Both the position numbers and the translations under genes were made by a program. Below the pieces are notes generated by a model, which searched no databases, had not been told where the DNA came from, and saw only the letters and a program-made list of their open reading frames with translations. Positions 54,138 through 64,000 of a stretch of 64,000 bases of DNA are shown piece by piece. Source of the DNA: Thozetella sp. PMI_491 (Eukaryota > Ascomycota > Sordariomycetes > Chaetosphaeriales > Chaetosphaeriaceae); NCBI GenBank assembly GCA_021432635.1, contig MU270093.1, forward strand, positions 1-64,000. Reading direction: 5' to 3'. The first letter of the stretch is position 1. Every line of letters starts with the position of its first letter.

Positions 54138-57100
54138 ATGGATCCGCTCTCTTTCAAATTCCCAGCCAGGAAGCCCGACGGGTCTGGCCCTCAGGAGCTC
54201 CCAGGCAGCCCTGTCAGGCCGACCTCGAGGCGTCTGCGGCGTCACCGACAATCTCCCAACGACTTCACTGTCTTTCGAGGCGACCGAACGCACTCCTTCT
54301 CCATCCCTCGCGCGCCTTCGAGCTCGCACTCCAAGACTCCTCCCGTGACCCCAGGAATGGAGGTTCGCGGGCCCACTGGGGAGCTGCTGTACGAGTTTCC
54401 CGCATCTGGGCCTCTCGAATCGCCAGAGCCCAAGGACTATGAGTTCCTCACCGAGATGGACTATCAGAATCCCAGAGAAGAGCCAGACGCACAGAGCAAT
54501 ACCTACCCTACGGTCCAGGCGACCCATAGCGGGAGTCGAGATGGTCCGCCACGTCTCTTCGCCTTGAGTGCAGATGGGAGAGCTGCCAACCTGACCTACG
54601 AGAGGGACCCTCATGCGAGGGCCACAGACCCCCCTGTTGAGCCCAGATCGCTTCCATATTCTAACACCATGACCTTCTCTCAGTTCTCTTCCTTTCCAGA
54701 GCCCGAGAGAAACGGGACTGTCGATGACTTTGATGAGAAGGATCGTCTCCACAACTCGCAGTCTGATCAGGAACCATCGAGATCGGAGGCCGTGGATCCC
54801 CGACCACGGGCTCTCGCTCGAAGGGAGACGCAGATGTCTGAGGACCGCAAAACAATATTTCATGAGCACTTCTCCGTCAATAACGACAAGGAAGAGCTGA
54901 CGAAACGGTATTGTAAGTCTCCGTCCAGCCTACACATCCATGGCCATGACGACTTACGGTGCCGTCTAGCCCAAATCTTGCACGACTGCCGCTCCCGAAG
55001 CAGCCATAGGAGGTCGCGGGCGGGCTGCCCGGCCATCTTGCTCCTCGCTTTGTCCATCTTCTCGACCTTCTTCAGCGGTGTGTGGCTCACCGCCGCGATC
55101 ATGCAACCAACCTGGGGCAGATTCATTTCAGCGAGCGGCCCCCTGCCACCTGATACCGCCTCGACCCTCACCGCGCTGTTCGCTAAATTAATCGAGATAT
55201 CTTTCGTCTCCGTATTCGTGGCTCACATGGGACAGGTCTTGACACGGCGGGCTTTCGGGGACCAGGTCCGTGGCGTGACGCTGTCGGAGCTAACGACGCT
55301 GCGGAACTGGGTGATGGTAAGTGTGTAAATGAGCTTCGAGCAGGAACTGCACTTCTAACCAGGGGCCCAGCAACCCGGAACATTGATCACTGGTTATGAA
55401 GCAGTGCCGATCGTTATTCGCAAATTCCTAGCCTGGATCTGCCTCGCGGCTGCCCTGGCCGCTAGTCTGTACACAACGGCCTCGGATGCTATGGTTTCTC
55501 CGAAGCTCATGTTCGGACAGTGGCAGCACCGAGTTTTGACAGGCCACGCCATGTCATCGTATGCCAACAACACATTTGTTCGAGAGAGCTGCGTCACCCC
55601 CATCACCATGGACACGCAAGAGATCGCCGGTGACGCTTGCTTGGGCGTGGCGTATCCGGGCCATTGTGAGTCTCGTCCTATTGTTTTGTCCCTGTAGTAC
55701 CGAGAGGAATGGCTAACTATTTACTGCTGTCAGCATACCACAACTTCTTTGAGTTCATGTCCGCATGGCATAGCTTCGCCACCAACGGTACAACCAAGAG
55801 AGTGAGCAAAGGCAACCGGCCTCTAGGGACAGCTACACTCTATAACGATACCACCCTTATTACGGCATGGGCCGAGCAAGAGACCAGCAACGTAACCAGG
55901 AACTTCGAACAGCATGGCCGCATCATTGATAATATCACCCTCGCGATTCCCCATCCGGGTGAGTTACCCAACTTGCTAACTGTAAACGTGGGCCATCTGG
56001 GGCCATTGCTAATCGGTATAGGTGTCTACGGCGCGGCGTTGGACTCCATCAATGATATTCTCCAACCCGTCGATTCTTCAGGGGTAGGCGAGTATCGCAT
56101 TCAAGCTAGCACACTCAGCCCTGCTGTAGGTGTGATGTGTGTGAACATGGAGCTAGACGAGATTGCCCCCTTGATCGATACCCAAGGGTCTGGTGCTATT
56201 ACCAACCAAGTTGGTGACGGAGGGGATAACTTGACCGTAGTAGATGATATATTCTACTGGGGAGATGCTTATGGACGTCGTCGGCCGGTGTTCCCCGTCG
56301 TGAGTTATATCCATCTCGATCTCTTACTCCAATAGCGTTCCTTGATAGACACCATGACGCTGACCCGAACTCCAAGCTACCTCTTGACTTTAATATAATA
56401 ACCGATGCAACTGTCCCCGGAGATGCAATCTATATACTGGGAAAGAAGAACACGGCAACATTCTACACGCTTTGCGAGCTTCGATCCTGGCTTTCCCCGC
56501 ATTGCTCGTCGCAGCTCGAAGTATCGGGCACCACCGGCAACATTCTGCGCGCCAGCTGTGGCGACACTAGCGACACTAATCGATACGAGGCAGTATTCCC
56601 TAACACTCCAGTGGTACCTTCCAACGACTGGCATGATGTAGCGCGCGAGTGGCAGTCCTCGGTTGATCTCAACGCTGGAATTACGAACAGCAATTCGTCA
56701 AGCCACCGCATCCTGACGGAGCTCATTCTCGACCGGCCCTCCATGCCTGACTCCCTTCCGTCGATGGCCGAGGGCCTCGCCGTTCTAGCCTCCTCGACGC
56801 TGGTCTTCAGTTCGCTCAACGCACAGCTCCGGCACGACTGGGACGAGACGAGCCTGGTCCCGCCCCCGGGCCTCGCGCAGCGCTTCAACGCATCTATCAT
56901 GATGCAAGAGTACACGTCGTCACACACCCAGACATGGCAACTCGCTATTTTCTACCCCGTGCTAGGGCTCCTCTTTCTCCTCAATGCCGTGTGTCTGGTC
57001 ATCCATGCGAACAAATTGCGTCGAGGTACGCTGCTGACCGACTTCACCGATCCGGCCAACACCTTCGCGCTGGCCATCAACTCGCCGCCTAGCGAGGCCA

Positions 57101-57336
57101 TGAAGGGCTGCTGCGGCGGCGGGCCGGACAGAACGGACCTGGCCGTGCCGTGGCGGGTCGCGTACTCGCAGGCGGCAGACCACTACTACTTTGAGGAAGC
57201 GCAGGCCGGGGGAAAAGTGCTGCGACATGGGAGTTACCGGGGGATCGCTCACCGTGGGGACGTCGTCGGGGGTCAAGACGACGTAGCAACCCAGCCATCA
57301 GGCGACCACGCTGCTAGGGCTTCCCCTTATGGTTGA
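54138..57336 (+). CDS. Multi-exon glycosylated membrane protein of unknown function
   Basis: Six exons (54138-54912, 54970-55316, 55371-55665, 55734-55958, 56022-56299, 56377-57336) encode 959 aa. Introns are 57, 54, 68, 63 and 77 bp; donors are GTAAGT or GTGAGT. The first intron is a multiple of three without a stop, so its removal is likely but not certain. About 258 cytosolic residues rich in Pro, Ser and Glu lead to hydrophobic segments near 279-303, 325-350, 392-411 and 828-850. Between the third and fourth lies a large probably extracellular domain with at least six Asn-X-Ser/Thr sites and many Cys. WVMQPGTLITGYE, formed across an exon junction, resembles the W(V)MQPGT motif I recall from uncharacterised fungal membrane proteins. 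The last exon starts at LPLDFNIITD, confirmed by an open frame. No catalytic motif is visible; a sensor or wall-related role is speculation. Confidence 0.75.
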
Positions 57337-57888
57337 TGCCGAAGATGACGGATGATGGCCATGGGGGCATGACTAGTATATTCGACCGGCATAAATCGTT
57401 TCTGACCCTCGCCCCTTGAAGTGCACTGATACCCCTTTGCTTCATATTTTGGCCGACAGCTCTAGCGCATCCTCGCACGAGACCTTTATCGGCTCTCAAG
57501 AAACTTAACTGGGGTAAACTAGTTCTGGTTTCCGCGGGGGTAATTCCACTTGTTCTGGCCACAGCCCCAGAATATATGCGCATGCCTTGGCGTGGAGGTG
57601 CGATTATACAGTAATAGGAGCGCATAATACATATTATACTGAACGCTGACGAATATTACTGGTTTCATTGTCCTGAAGTGGATTGTTGGAGGGCATGCCT
57701 TAGCTAGGTAGTGTCAACATTTTGCAAACGAAACACTTGTCTTGCAGCTTTTCGATATCCCTTTTCGATATCCACTGGTACTTGTCCCAATATACAAAGA
57801 AATAACAGTTGACTTGAAGGGAAGTCGTATATATGCTTTCAAAACACTTAATTGGAGTGCACTATATTAACTCAAACGAATACGAGGC
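57337..57888. other. Intergenic region between convergent genes
   Basis: These 552 bp are the shared 3' flanks of the membrane-protein gene (+) and the permease gene (-). The sequence is AT-rich with no gene. Confidence 0.55.
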
Positions 57889-59868
57889 TTAACGTCCTAC
57901 AAACTTGTACTCAGCCCACCGAGCTGGAATATAGGCAACCAGAGTGAAAAGGAAGGCGAGCTCATTGCCGATATCGCCACCAAACGCCGGATCGCCAATC
58001 ATCCTTGCTAGCACGCCAACATACCACGTCTCGCTCATACCCACGACACAGCCAGCGATGCCCGCCGCGAATGCGAAGCCTCCCGCCAAACCAATGGGCA
58101 TAAGGCTCGGCGTATTCCAAGCCTCCAAGTCGTATTCGGAGTACCCGTGCCATCCACGGCGGAACAAGTAGTGCTCAGTGGCGAGGATGACAAAGAAGGA
58201 GGTATTCCAGTAGCCTAGAAGGGACAGGAAGTTCTGCAGGAAGACGAGAAGCTGGTCGCGGCCGACGAGGGCAAGCAAGAGGATGGCGACAAACATCAAC
58301 GAGGTCCAGATGAAGCGCGGAACGATTCCCAAGGGACGGGCAAACTGCTGGATGGAGAGGCCCGCGCTGTAGAGAGCCACCGCATTCATGGCGATGCCCG
58401 AAAAGGCGAGGATCACCAGCAGGAACTTGGCAAAGCCGAAGGGATGGATCATGGTCTGGATGAGGAATCCTACGCCTTCGTCGTAGGCGTCGAGCCAGTC
58501 TTCCTTATTGTTGAGGGCGGAGCCGCAAATCGCACCAAGGATCATGCCCAAGCAAGTTGGAAGGCCTGCCAAGGTGACGGTTAGCGCCCAGTAAACAATG
58601 GGAAAGGGGGCTTGGCAGGCTTGGCAAGGGGTGACTAACAGATTCCTAGGGTGGTCAAGGTAAACACCTTGAGCTTGGAGGTGTGGACGGGATACTCCAC
58701 ATACTATGAACCCGTTAGCAGAGATGGAAATCGCGGGCGATGAATTCGTGACTTACATAGTCGCTCACGATGGAGCACCACGATGCGGAGGAGCCGTAGA
58801 CCACGGCGAAGAGGGTCAGAGCCGTGCCGGAAAGCACCGCCCCCTCGAGCTCGGTAGGCGTGTCGAGGTCGCCGAACGACGCCGTCTCGCCGTACATGAC
58901 GATAAAGACAATGGCGAGGACGATACCGGCAAACTTCTCATACGTGAAAACAGCCCTGAGCCCGATAAAGGAGATGACGAAGCCGAGTACGGCGGCAATG
59001 ACAACACCGAGCTCCGATCCCAGTTTGCCGTCCGAGACGGCAGATAGTGCAAGACCGCCCGTGATACAGCCTACGGAGGACCAGCCAACCTGCTCAACGA
59101 CATTCAGTGCCGCAATGCTGTCCAAAATTCGCACGTCAGCACCATCTTCCCAACCTTGGGGGCAGCTCCTGGTTCCGGAGCCACAAGAAGGTACGTACAG
59201 CTTAGCCGGCCACCAGCCTATGGAGTATCGTGAAATTGAGACTTGGCGGAGGCCCGTGGGCGGTCCCATGGTCGCGCACCATCCCTATGGCCACCGTCAG
59301 AAACCAGGTACGCGATAGAAACGCTGGGAGTGCGCGGCGTCAAGACTCACAGTAACGGCGCTCCCCAACAGAGTCGCAAATACCGTGATGACGATGTTCC
59401 GGCGCAGATCAAGGCCAAACTCCCAACCCAGAAAGCCTGTGGCAAAGCAACTGAGGTCTAGGAGGTTGTTAGCTAATCATCCCCAGTTTAGGTCCAAGTC
59501 ACTTCTCCAGAGCAGAACCATGCCAGAGGCGGCACTAGGCTAACAGCTGCTAATAAGAGCTCCCAGGAGGGGAATGAGGAAGACGGGGAGTACTTGCTCA
59601 TGGTCGAGCTCATCCAAAGCAGGAACATGACGGCCTGGTTGTGCCATTTGGCGAAAGACGGGTCGCGATCCTCGGGCTTCTTGCGGGCAATGGCGTGCGC
59701 CTCGACGCCGAGCTTCTTGTCCAGAAGGCCCTCGTAGTGCCGGAGGGTGCCCAGGAAGCCACGCTTGGAGGTCTCGCGCAGGTGCTCGGGGACCTCGTCG
59801 CTGCTGGTCTCGGCGGCGTCCTCATAGTTGCCGCCGATCTTCTCCTCCTCCATGCGTTGGGGGTCCAT
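57889..59868 (-). CDS. NCS1 purine-cytosine permease (Fcy2-like)
   Basis: Six exons (59868-59598, 59457-59351, 59284-59199, 59117-58757, 58703-58640, 58565-57889) encode 521 aa. Introns are 140, 66, 81, 53 and 74 bp. The first begins with GCAAGT and ends CCTAG; this restores WMSSTMNLSCFATGFLGWEFG in register with yeast Fcy2, while the alternative GT donor (GTACTC) gives one residue fewer and a poor splice site. The rest follow GT-AG. NCS1 features include a KWHNQAVMF N-terminal element, GPPTGLRQVSISRYSIGWW, NVVEQVGWSS, SASWCSIVSDY, and SIQQFARPLG in a later helix, with about twelve hydrophobic segments. Fcy2-like members co-import purines and cytosine with protons. The exact substrate cannot be read from sequence. 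A TATA-like TTATATTT sits about 105 bp upstream on this strand. Confidence 0.93.
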
Positions 59869-62021
59869 CTCTGGCGTCTTATTTTCTGCCTTCTCTCGCG
59901 CTTCTCTTGCTTCCTTTGGTCTCTCTCACGTCACACAATTGCTCTCCTTCGGGGCAGGATGTAAAACGTGAGAAATATAAGCAACGGGGCCCAAGGCGTC
60001 AAAGAATGGATAATGATGGACAATAAGAGGAACCGGAGCTGGAGCGTGGCAATGACCAATGGCAACGCTAGACCCAGGCTTCAAAGGACGCCAAGGAGGG
60101 TGGCCTACGTAACCGAAGGGGAGGAATAGCGCACAGCATGGGTTCACGATCGGGACTGCCTGTACGGGGGTCTAAATAGCTCGGGGCAGTATCGCGTCCC
60201 TCTTCGGCAGGCCCCGCCACTCGTCTAAGGAAAGGAGAAAAAAAGGACGTTGGCCCTCCCCCCCCTCCCCGCTCCCACTGGTACGACGCCTTACCTGGGC
60301 CAGGGGCTGGTCCGGCCAGTATCTCGGCCATCTCGTGCCCCACGCATATGGGAACATGCTTAATACGCACTAGGGCGAGTCGTAGATAAAAGAAGCAGCG
60401 CCCGCGAATCCCATGTCTGTCTGCCCTCTTGCCGGCCGGAAAGGAGGGGGAGGGGGGCAAAGACGGAGCGGGAGGGTAGCAGGAGAGACAGTTGGGGCCC
60501 GTATCTGTCACCGAATCCCGATCCAGGTGCCCCTTCCCCGCGCAGTGGCTGTTTGGGCGATACAATTCCTGGGCCATTTCTCGCGTTTTGGCCCATGGGA
60601 TGTGCAGGACCTGGTGGTTCGTTCTTTCCTTTGGATCGACTGGCAGCAGCCCCCGAGCCGGCTGACTCCCTAGGGCAACGGCAATTGGTCTTGGCCGCCG
60701 TCTTGGCTCCATCTGTCCCGCGAGCCAAGACCCGTTCGGGTAGGTGATCGTGAACCGACCGCTCGGCCTTATCTCCTATGAGAGGGGCCGGAGGGGCCTT
60801 TTTTTTTTTCTCTCCTCGCTTGACTCGCCTCCCCGTCCACGCAAGCTGTATTGAGGCGCCGAGCGCACTCCACTGTAGGCCGCAGAGACGGAGTGGCTTG
60901 AAGGGGAAAAGAGGGGGGAGGGGGGCCGGGCGAGATGCGTCTTCTCCCTGCCAGTGAGATCTACATGCAGGCTAGGTGATAGCCCAGACCAGATCATGCA
61001 GCAAGTCGCCTCGCAGAGCTTCCCCGTCTCCCGCCGTCCCCCTCAAGAGTAGCACCCCGGGCGCCTTCTGTCCTATTAGCCAATGGCCCTCCGGCACCTA
61101 CCCTAGTCCTTTCCGCCAGAGTTCGACGGGGACCGTTGTGACACTGGCATACTTACCCCAAACAAAGGCTAAGCCAAAGCAGTGCTCCACCTTCAGCGTC
61201 CACATTGTAGCAGTCAAGTGTTTTCGACAGTACGTCTCCATTCTACACTGTGTATCTGTCACATCATCGCCCTAAGAGGCGATCTTTTTAGGCCCAAGAG
61301 GTGGGTACATTAAAAGTACTGTAGGGTTGTCATCGATAATATATCTATGTCCTGCGTATAAGGAGGGCCTTTTCTGGGGTTTAATGCCGGGTACAGTCGC
61401 TTGCAACCACACAACCAACTCATATGTCATATGGCGTTAACTTAGGCCGAGAGGCCCTTTGCTTAGGGTGGGCAGCCCGCTGAAGTCACTCTACGCTTCT
61501 TCTAGCCTTCTCTGTTCAGCTTCTCGTCGTGCAAAAATAGGGTGCCACCTGTGATAGAGGGCGGGGCTATCTGTGCTGTAGTTGAGCACTCTGACAACTT
61601 GTGCGCCCAACTCCGTTAAGCCGCATTCTCTTATTACCCTTACTTTAACTTCGCTTAACCGGGAACAAGTTATGCAGTACTATGTCTTCTGTGTGTATAT
61701 TTTTGTTTGTCGGAATCTTCAAGACTTTTTTTTTAATTTCCCGAAAGCTTCGTCCAAACAGCCTAACGCATGGCTGATGTGGCTATGGCTGAGGTGGGGG
61801 TGGCTGCGGCTGAACCCCTCCCTCACTACCCAATCCAGCTTGCAAGGCTGCCATGTCAACTTTCCCTTCTTCTTCTCCTCTTGATTTTAAAACTTGGAAC
61901 CCGCGCTTTTCCATAAACCGCCGTGAACACTTGGCTGCAGTTCAGCAGCTCATTGTGACCGAATCTAGCGAATCCATCAAGCTCATGTCTGGTGTGGGGC
62001 ACACCTCGAAACTCGCAGAGC
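59869..62021. other. 2.2 kb intergenic region between divergent genes
   Basis: Upstream region of the NCS1 permease (-) and the NACHT gene (+). Frames up to 214 aa on the minus strand (60068-60712) overlap others and have no motif. From about 61280 the sequence becomes clearly AT-richer, continuing into the NACHT gene. Confidence 0.5.
59973..59980 (-). promoter_or_regulatory. Possible TATA-like element of the permease
   Basis: Read on the minus strand this is TTATATTT, about 105 bp before the permease ATG at 59868. The distance is plausible for a core promoter. Sequence match only. Confidence 0.25.
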
Positions 62022-64000
62022 ATGTCTGCCGCGCTAGCGAAGGCTGCGCCGCTAAAGCCCGAAATCCGTCTGGCCCAAGCCGTCTCTGAGTTCGAAGCCG
62101 ACTTGTCTCCCGAGCAAAAGACCGCCTTCAACTCCGACAAACACCAGTCGCTCATTTCCCCCCCGGATGCTAGCGATGTTATGCGACTGACAGCCGAAAT
62201 CGACCGCCGCGCGGCCGGACAGGCCAGCCTCGGTCGTTGCTTTGGACCCCGTCTGTCTAATATCTTGCAAGCCGTCCAACAATTTGCCGCCCTTGGAGAT
62301 ATTGTGGTGGGGGGCTCTCAAAACCTGATTGCGTGCGGTGTGTGGTCGCTGGTGCGAATGACCTTGCTTGTTAGTCCCCCCTAAACCGACATGCTTTCTA
62401 GGCTGACCTCTCCGCAGTTGCTTGTAAACTTTTCTTCCCACTTTGAAAAGTTGTCGATGCTCTTCATGACTGTTGGGCGTTCAGCCCCTCGTTACCAATC
62501 GATGGCCCTGCTTTACACACAGTCCAAGAATCTGCAGTCACACCTATCAGAATACCTCCTTGTAGTCGTCCGCCTCTGTCACAAGCTGCTACGATCAACA
62601 CAACAGCCGATGTTTAAACGGGTTATGTCTCTTATAAGCGAATCTGAACTCAAAAGTTTTCAGTCAGATTTCGATCTTTGGGCAAGTGCAATCAAAGAAG
62701 AGATGGAACTATTAACGACGCAAGAGATCAAAAAACAAAGCTCCCGAGTCACGGCTCTTTTCAAGTCTTCTCAATCAGAATTGCATCGCAAAAAAATCAA
62801 GGCACGTCTTCATATCCTTGATGCTTGTTCAACATACGACAATCAGATGACTTGGAAGGAGGTTCGAAAGAGCGGGACCACCACTCTATTCACCCAGACC
62901 CGCAAATACCGAGATTGGAAAGATGGAAACAAAGCTAGTACACTCGTTTACACAGGCAAGCTGGGGTCTGGAAAGTCTGTTTTGCTAGCTAATATGGTCG
63001 ACGACCTGCACCTACATCCTCGGGACATACATGCTCAGAACAGCTGCTCGTCCGTGGCTTACTTCTTTTGTCGGCACGATATACCGGAAAGCCTGAAAGC
63101 ACGTACCATACTGGGTTCCTTAGCTCGCCAGCTGTTATGCACAATCCAATGTCCCCCGGAAACGTTCGAAGACCTTGCCGTCCCAGGTCGTCCAGGCCTA
63201 GATTCCGAAGAAATACTCGGTTTAGTTAGACATATCCTTCCCCCTACGTATAGAGCTTACTTCGTCTTGGATGGACTTGACGAGTGCGACGAACATCAGA
63301 AAACATACCTTCTTAACCACCTACAAAAGCTTCAAAGTCTATTTTCACTATCCATCTGTCTATCATTCAGACTGGAAGCCGATCACGTCCTACAGCAGGA
63401 ACTTGGACAACTTACGCAACCTAGCACAGTCTCGATTCCTGAGGATAATCCCGATATCGCAGTGTTTATTCGCATTGAGCTAGAGAGACGCGTAATATCG
63501 AAAAAACTGCAGTTAGGGGACCCAGCCCTTATCCTAGAGATCCAAGACGCCTTATTACAACGTGCCCAAGGCATGTTCCTCTGGGTCGTGCTCCAGATCG
63601 AATCTCTGTGTCTCGCGAGGACAGATGAGGCCATTCGCCAGGCTCTAGCCGACCTTCCAAAGGACCTGCCAGCTACCTTCTCCCGTATTTTAAAGCAATC
63701 GGAGACGTCGGGGAAGGACTACCAACAACGGTTGCTCCACCTCATCACGGCGGCTTTTCGTCCTTTAACAACGGACGAGTTACGAGAAGCCTTAGGGGTG
63801 GTTTTAGGAGACACAAACTGGAACCCGGCGCGAATGCCCAACGACATATATTCGGTATTAAACTGCTGTGGGAGCCTGGTTATTACGGATGAAGAGACTC
63901 TAACGGTAAAACTAATACACCATAGTCTCAAACAGTTTTTACTCAGTGGGCAGCTTGGGGATGTTTCTAGCCAAACGTTCACTGTTGAAGCTGCAAACAA
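62022..64000 (+). CDS. NLR-like NACHT NTPase, truncated by the window edge
   Basis: Two exons are visible (62022-62369 and from 62418 on); the 48-bp intron has donor GTTAGT, branch CTGAC and acceptor CGCAG. Exon 1 ends on a whole codon. The coding frame is still open at the last base, so only about the first 643 residues are present. Residues 1-180 resemble the fungal N-terminal domain DUF7708 seen before NACHT modules (SLGRCFGPRLSNILQ, IVVGGSQNLIACGVWSLVRM, VNFSSHFEKLSMLFMTVGRS). A P-loop GKLGSGKS is at 296-303 and the Walker B FVLDGLDECD at 398-407. Later motifs (RAQGMFLWVVLQIESL, LPKDLPATFSRIL, LIHHSLKQFLLSG) are typical of the fungal NACHT winged-helix part. Ankyrin or WD repeats probably follow outside the window. 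Fungal NLRs are linked to non-self recognition and heterokaryon incompatibility. Codons look richer in A/T than in neighbouring genes. ATG 62022 is the first in frame. Confidence 0.85.

Noticed and set aside
60068-60728. 214-codon minus frame upstream of the permease
   Set aside because: Pro/Arg/Gly-rich translation of promoter DNA; other frames are equally open; no family resemblance.

Overview
The window is nuclear DNA of a filamentous ascomycete (Pezizomycotina), most probably a Sordariomycete. The evidence is 48-142 bp spliceosomal introns with CTAAC/CTGAC branch sites, GC-rich third codon positions in most genes, CT-rich leaders, and fungus-restricted families such as WetA, Fhl1, DUF3433, FLC/TRP-like and SUR7/PalI. 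The species cannot be named from sequence alone. No rRNA gene, convincing tRNA gene, CRISPR array, telomere repeat or intact transposon was seen.

I support 17 protein genes; exon joins were worked out by hand from splice sites, phase and family motifs. In order: a C2H2 zinc-finger protein (564-2636, +); a two-exon proline-rich protein with an interrupted ubiquitin-like domain and an RGG tail (5728-7607, +); a three-exon GPI-type GH16 glucanase with a very long Ser/Ala/Thr stalk (8363-11044, -); the mitochondrial protease OMA1 in four exons (14494-15838, +), tail to tail with an atypical Ras-like GTPase (16058-16910, -); a DUF3433 membrane protein (19381-22011, +); an FLC/TRP-like membrane protein with a tiny last exon (25882-28404, +); a MOT1-type molybdate transporter (29289-30741, -); a SUR7/PalI protein (31678-32429, -); a small conserved-looking unknown protein (33843-34633, -).

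A gene-poor stretch of about 6.3 kb follows (34634-40931), holding a 40-bp minisatellite. Then come an unknown disordered protein (40932-42050, +), the conidiation regulator WetA (43985-45928, +), a four-TM membrane protein with a proline-rich N-terminus (46806-48116, -), the forkhead/FHA regulator Fhl1 (49426-52713, +), a six-exon glycosylated membrane protein (54138-57336, +), an NCS1 purine-cytosine permease in six exons (57889-59868, -), and the 5' part of an NLR-like NACHT NTPase cut by the window edge (62022-64000, +). The last gene looks richer in A/T codons than its neighbours.

The genes do not form a cluster or single pathway. Two loose themes are cell surface or wall (GH16, SUR7/PalI, FLC, WetA) and transport (MOT1, NCS1). 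The most unusual observations are the ubiquitin-like domain split by a proline-rich insert, a perfect 22-bp inverted repeat in the two GH16 introns flanking the catalytic exon, a Ras-like protein lacking key switch residues, two GC-AG introns in two transporter genes, and the edge NLR gene. I found no clearly new multigene system.
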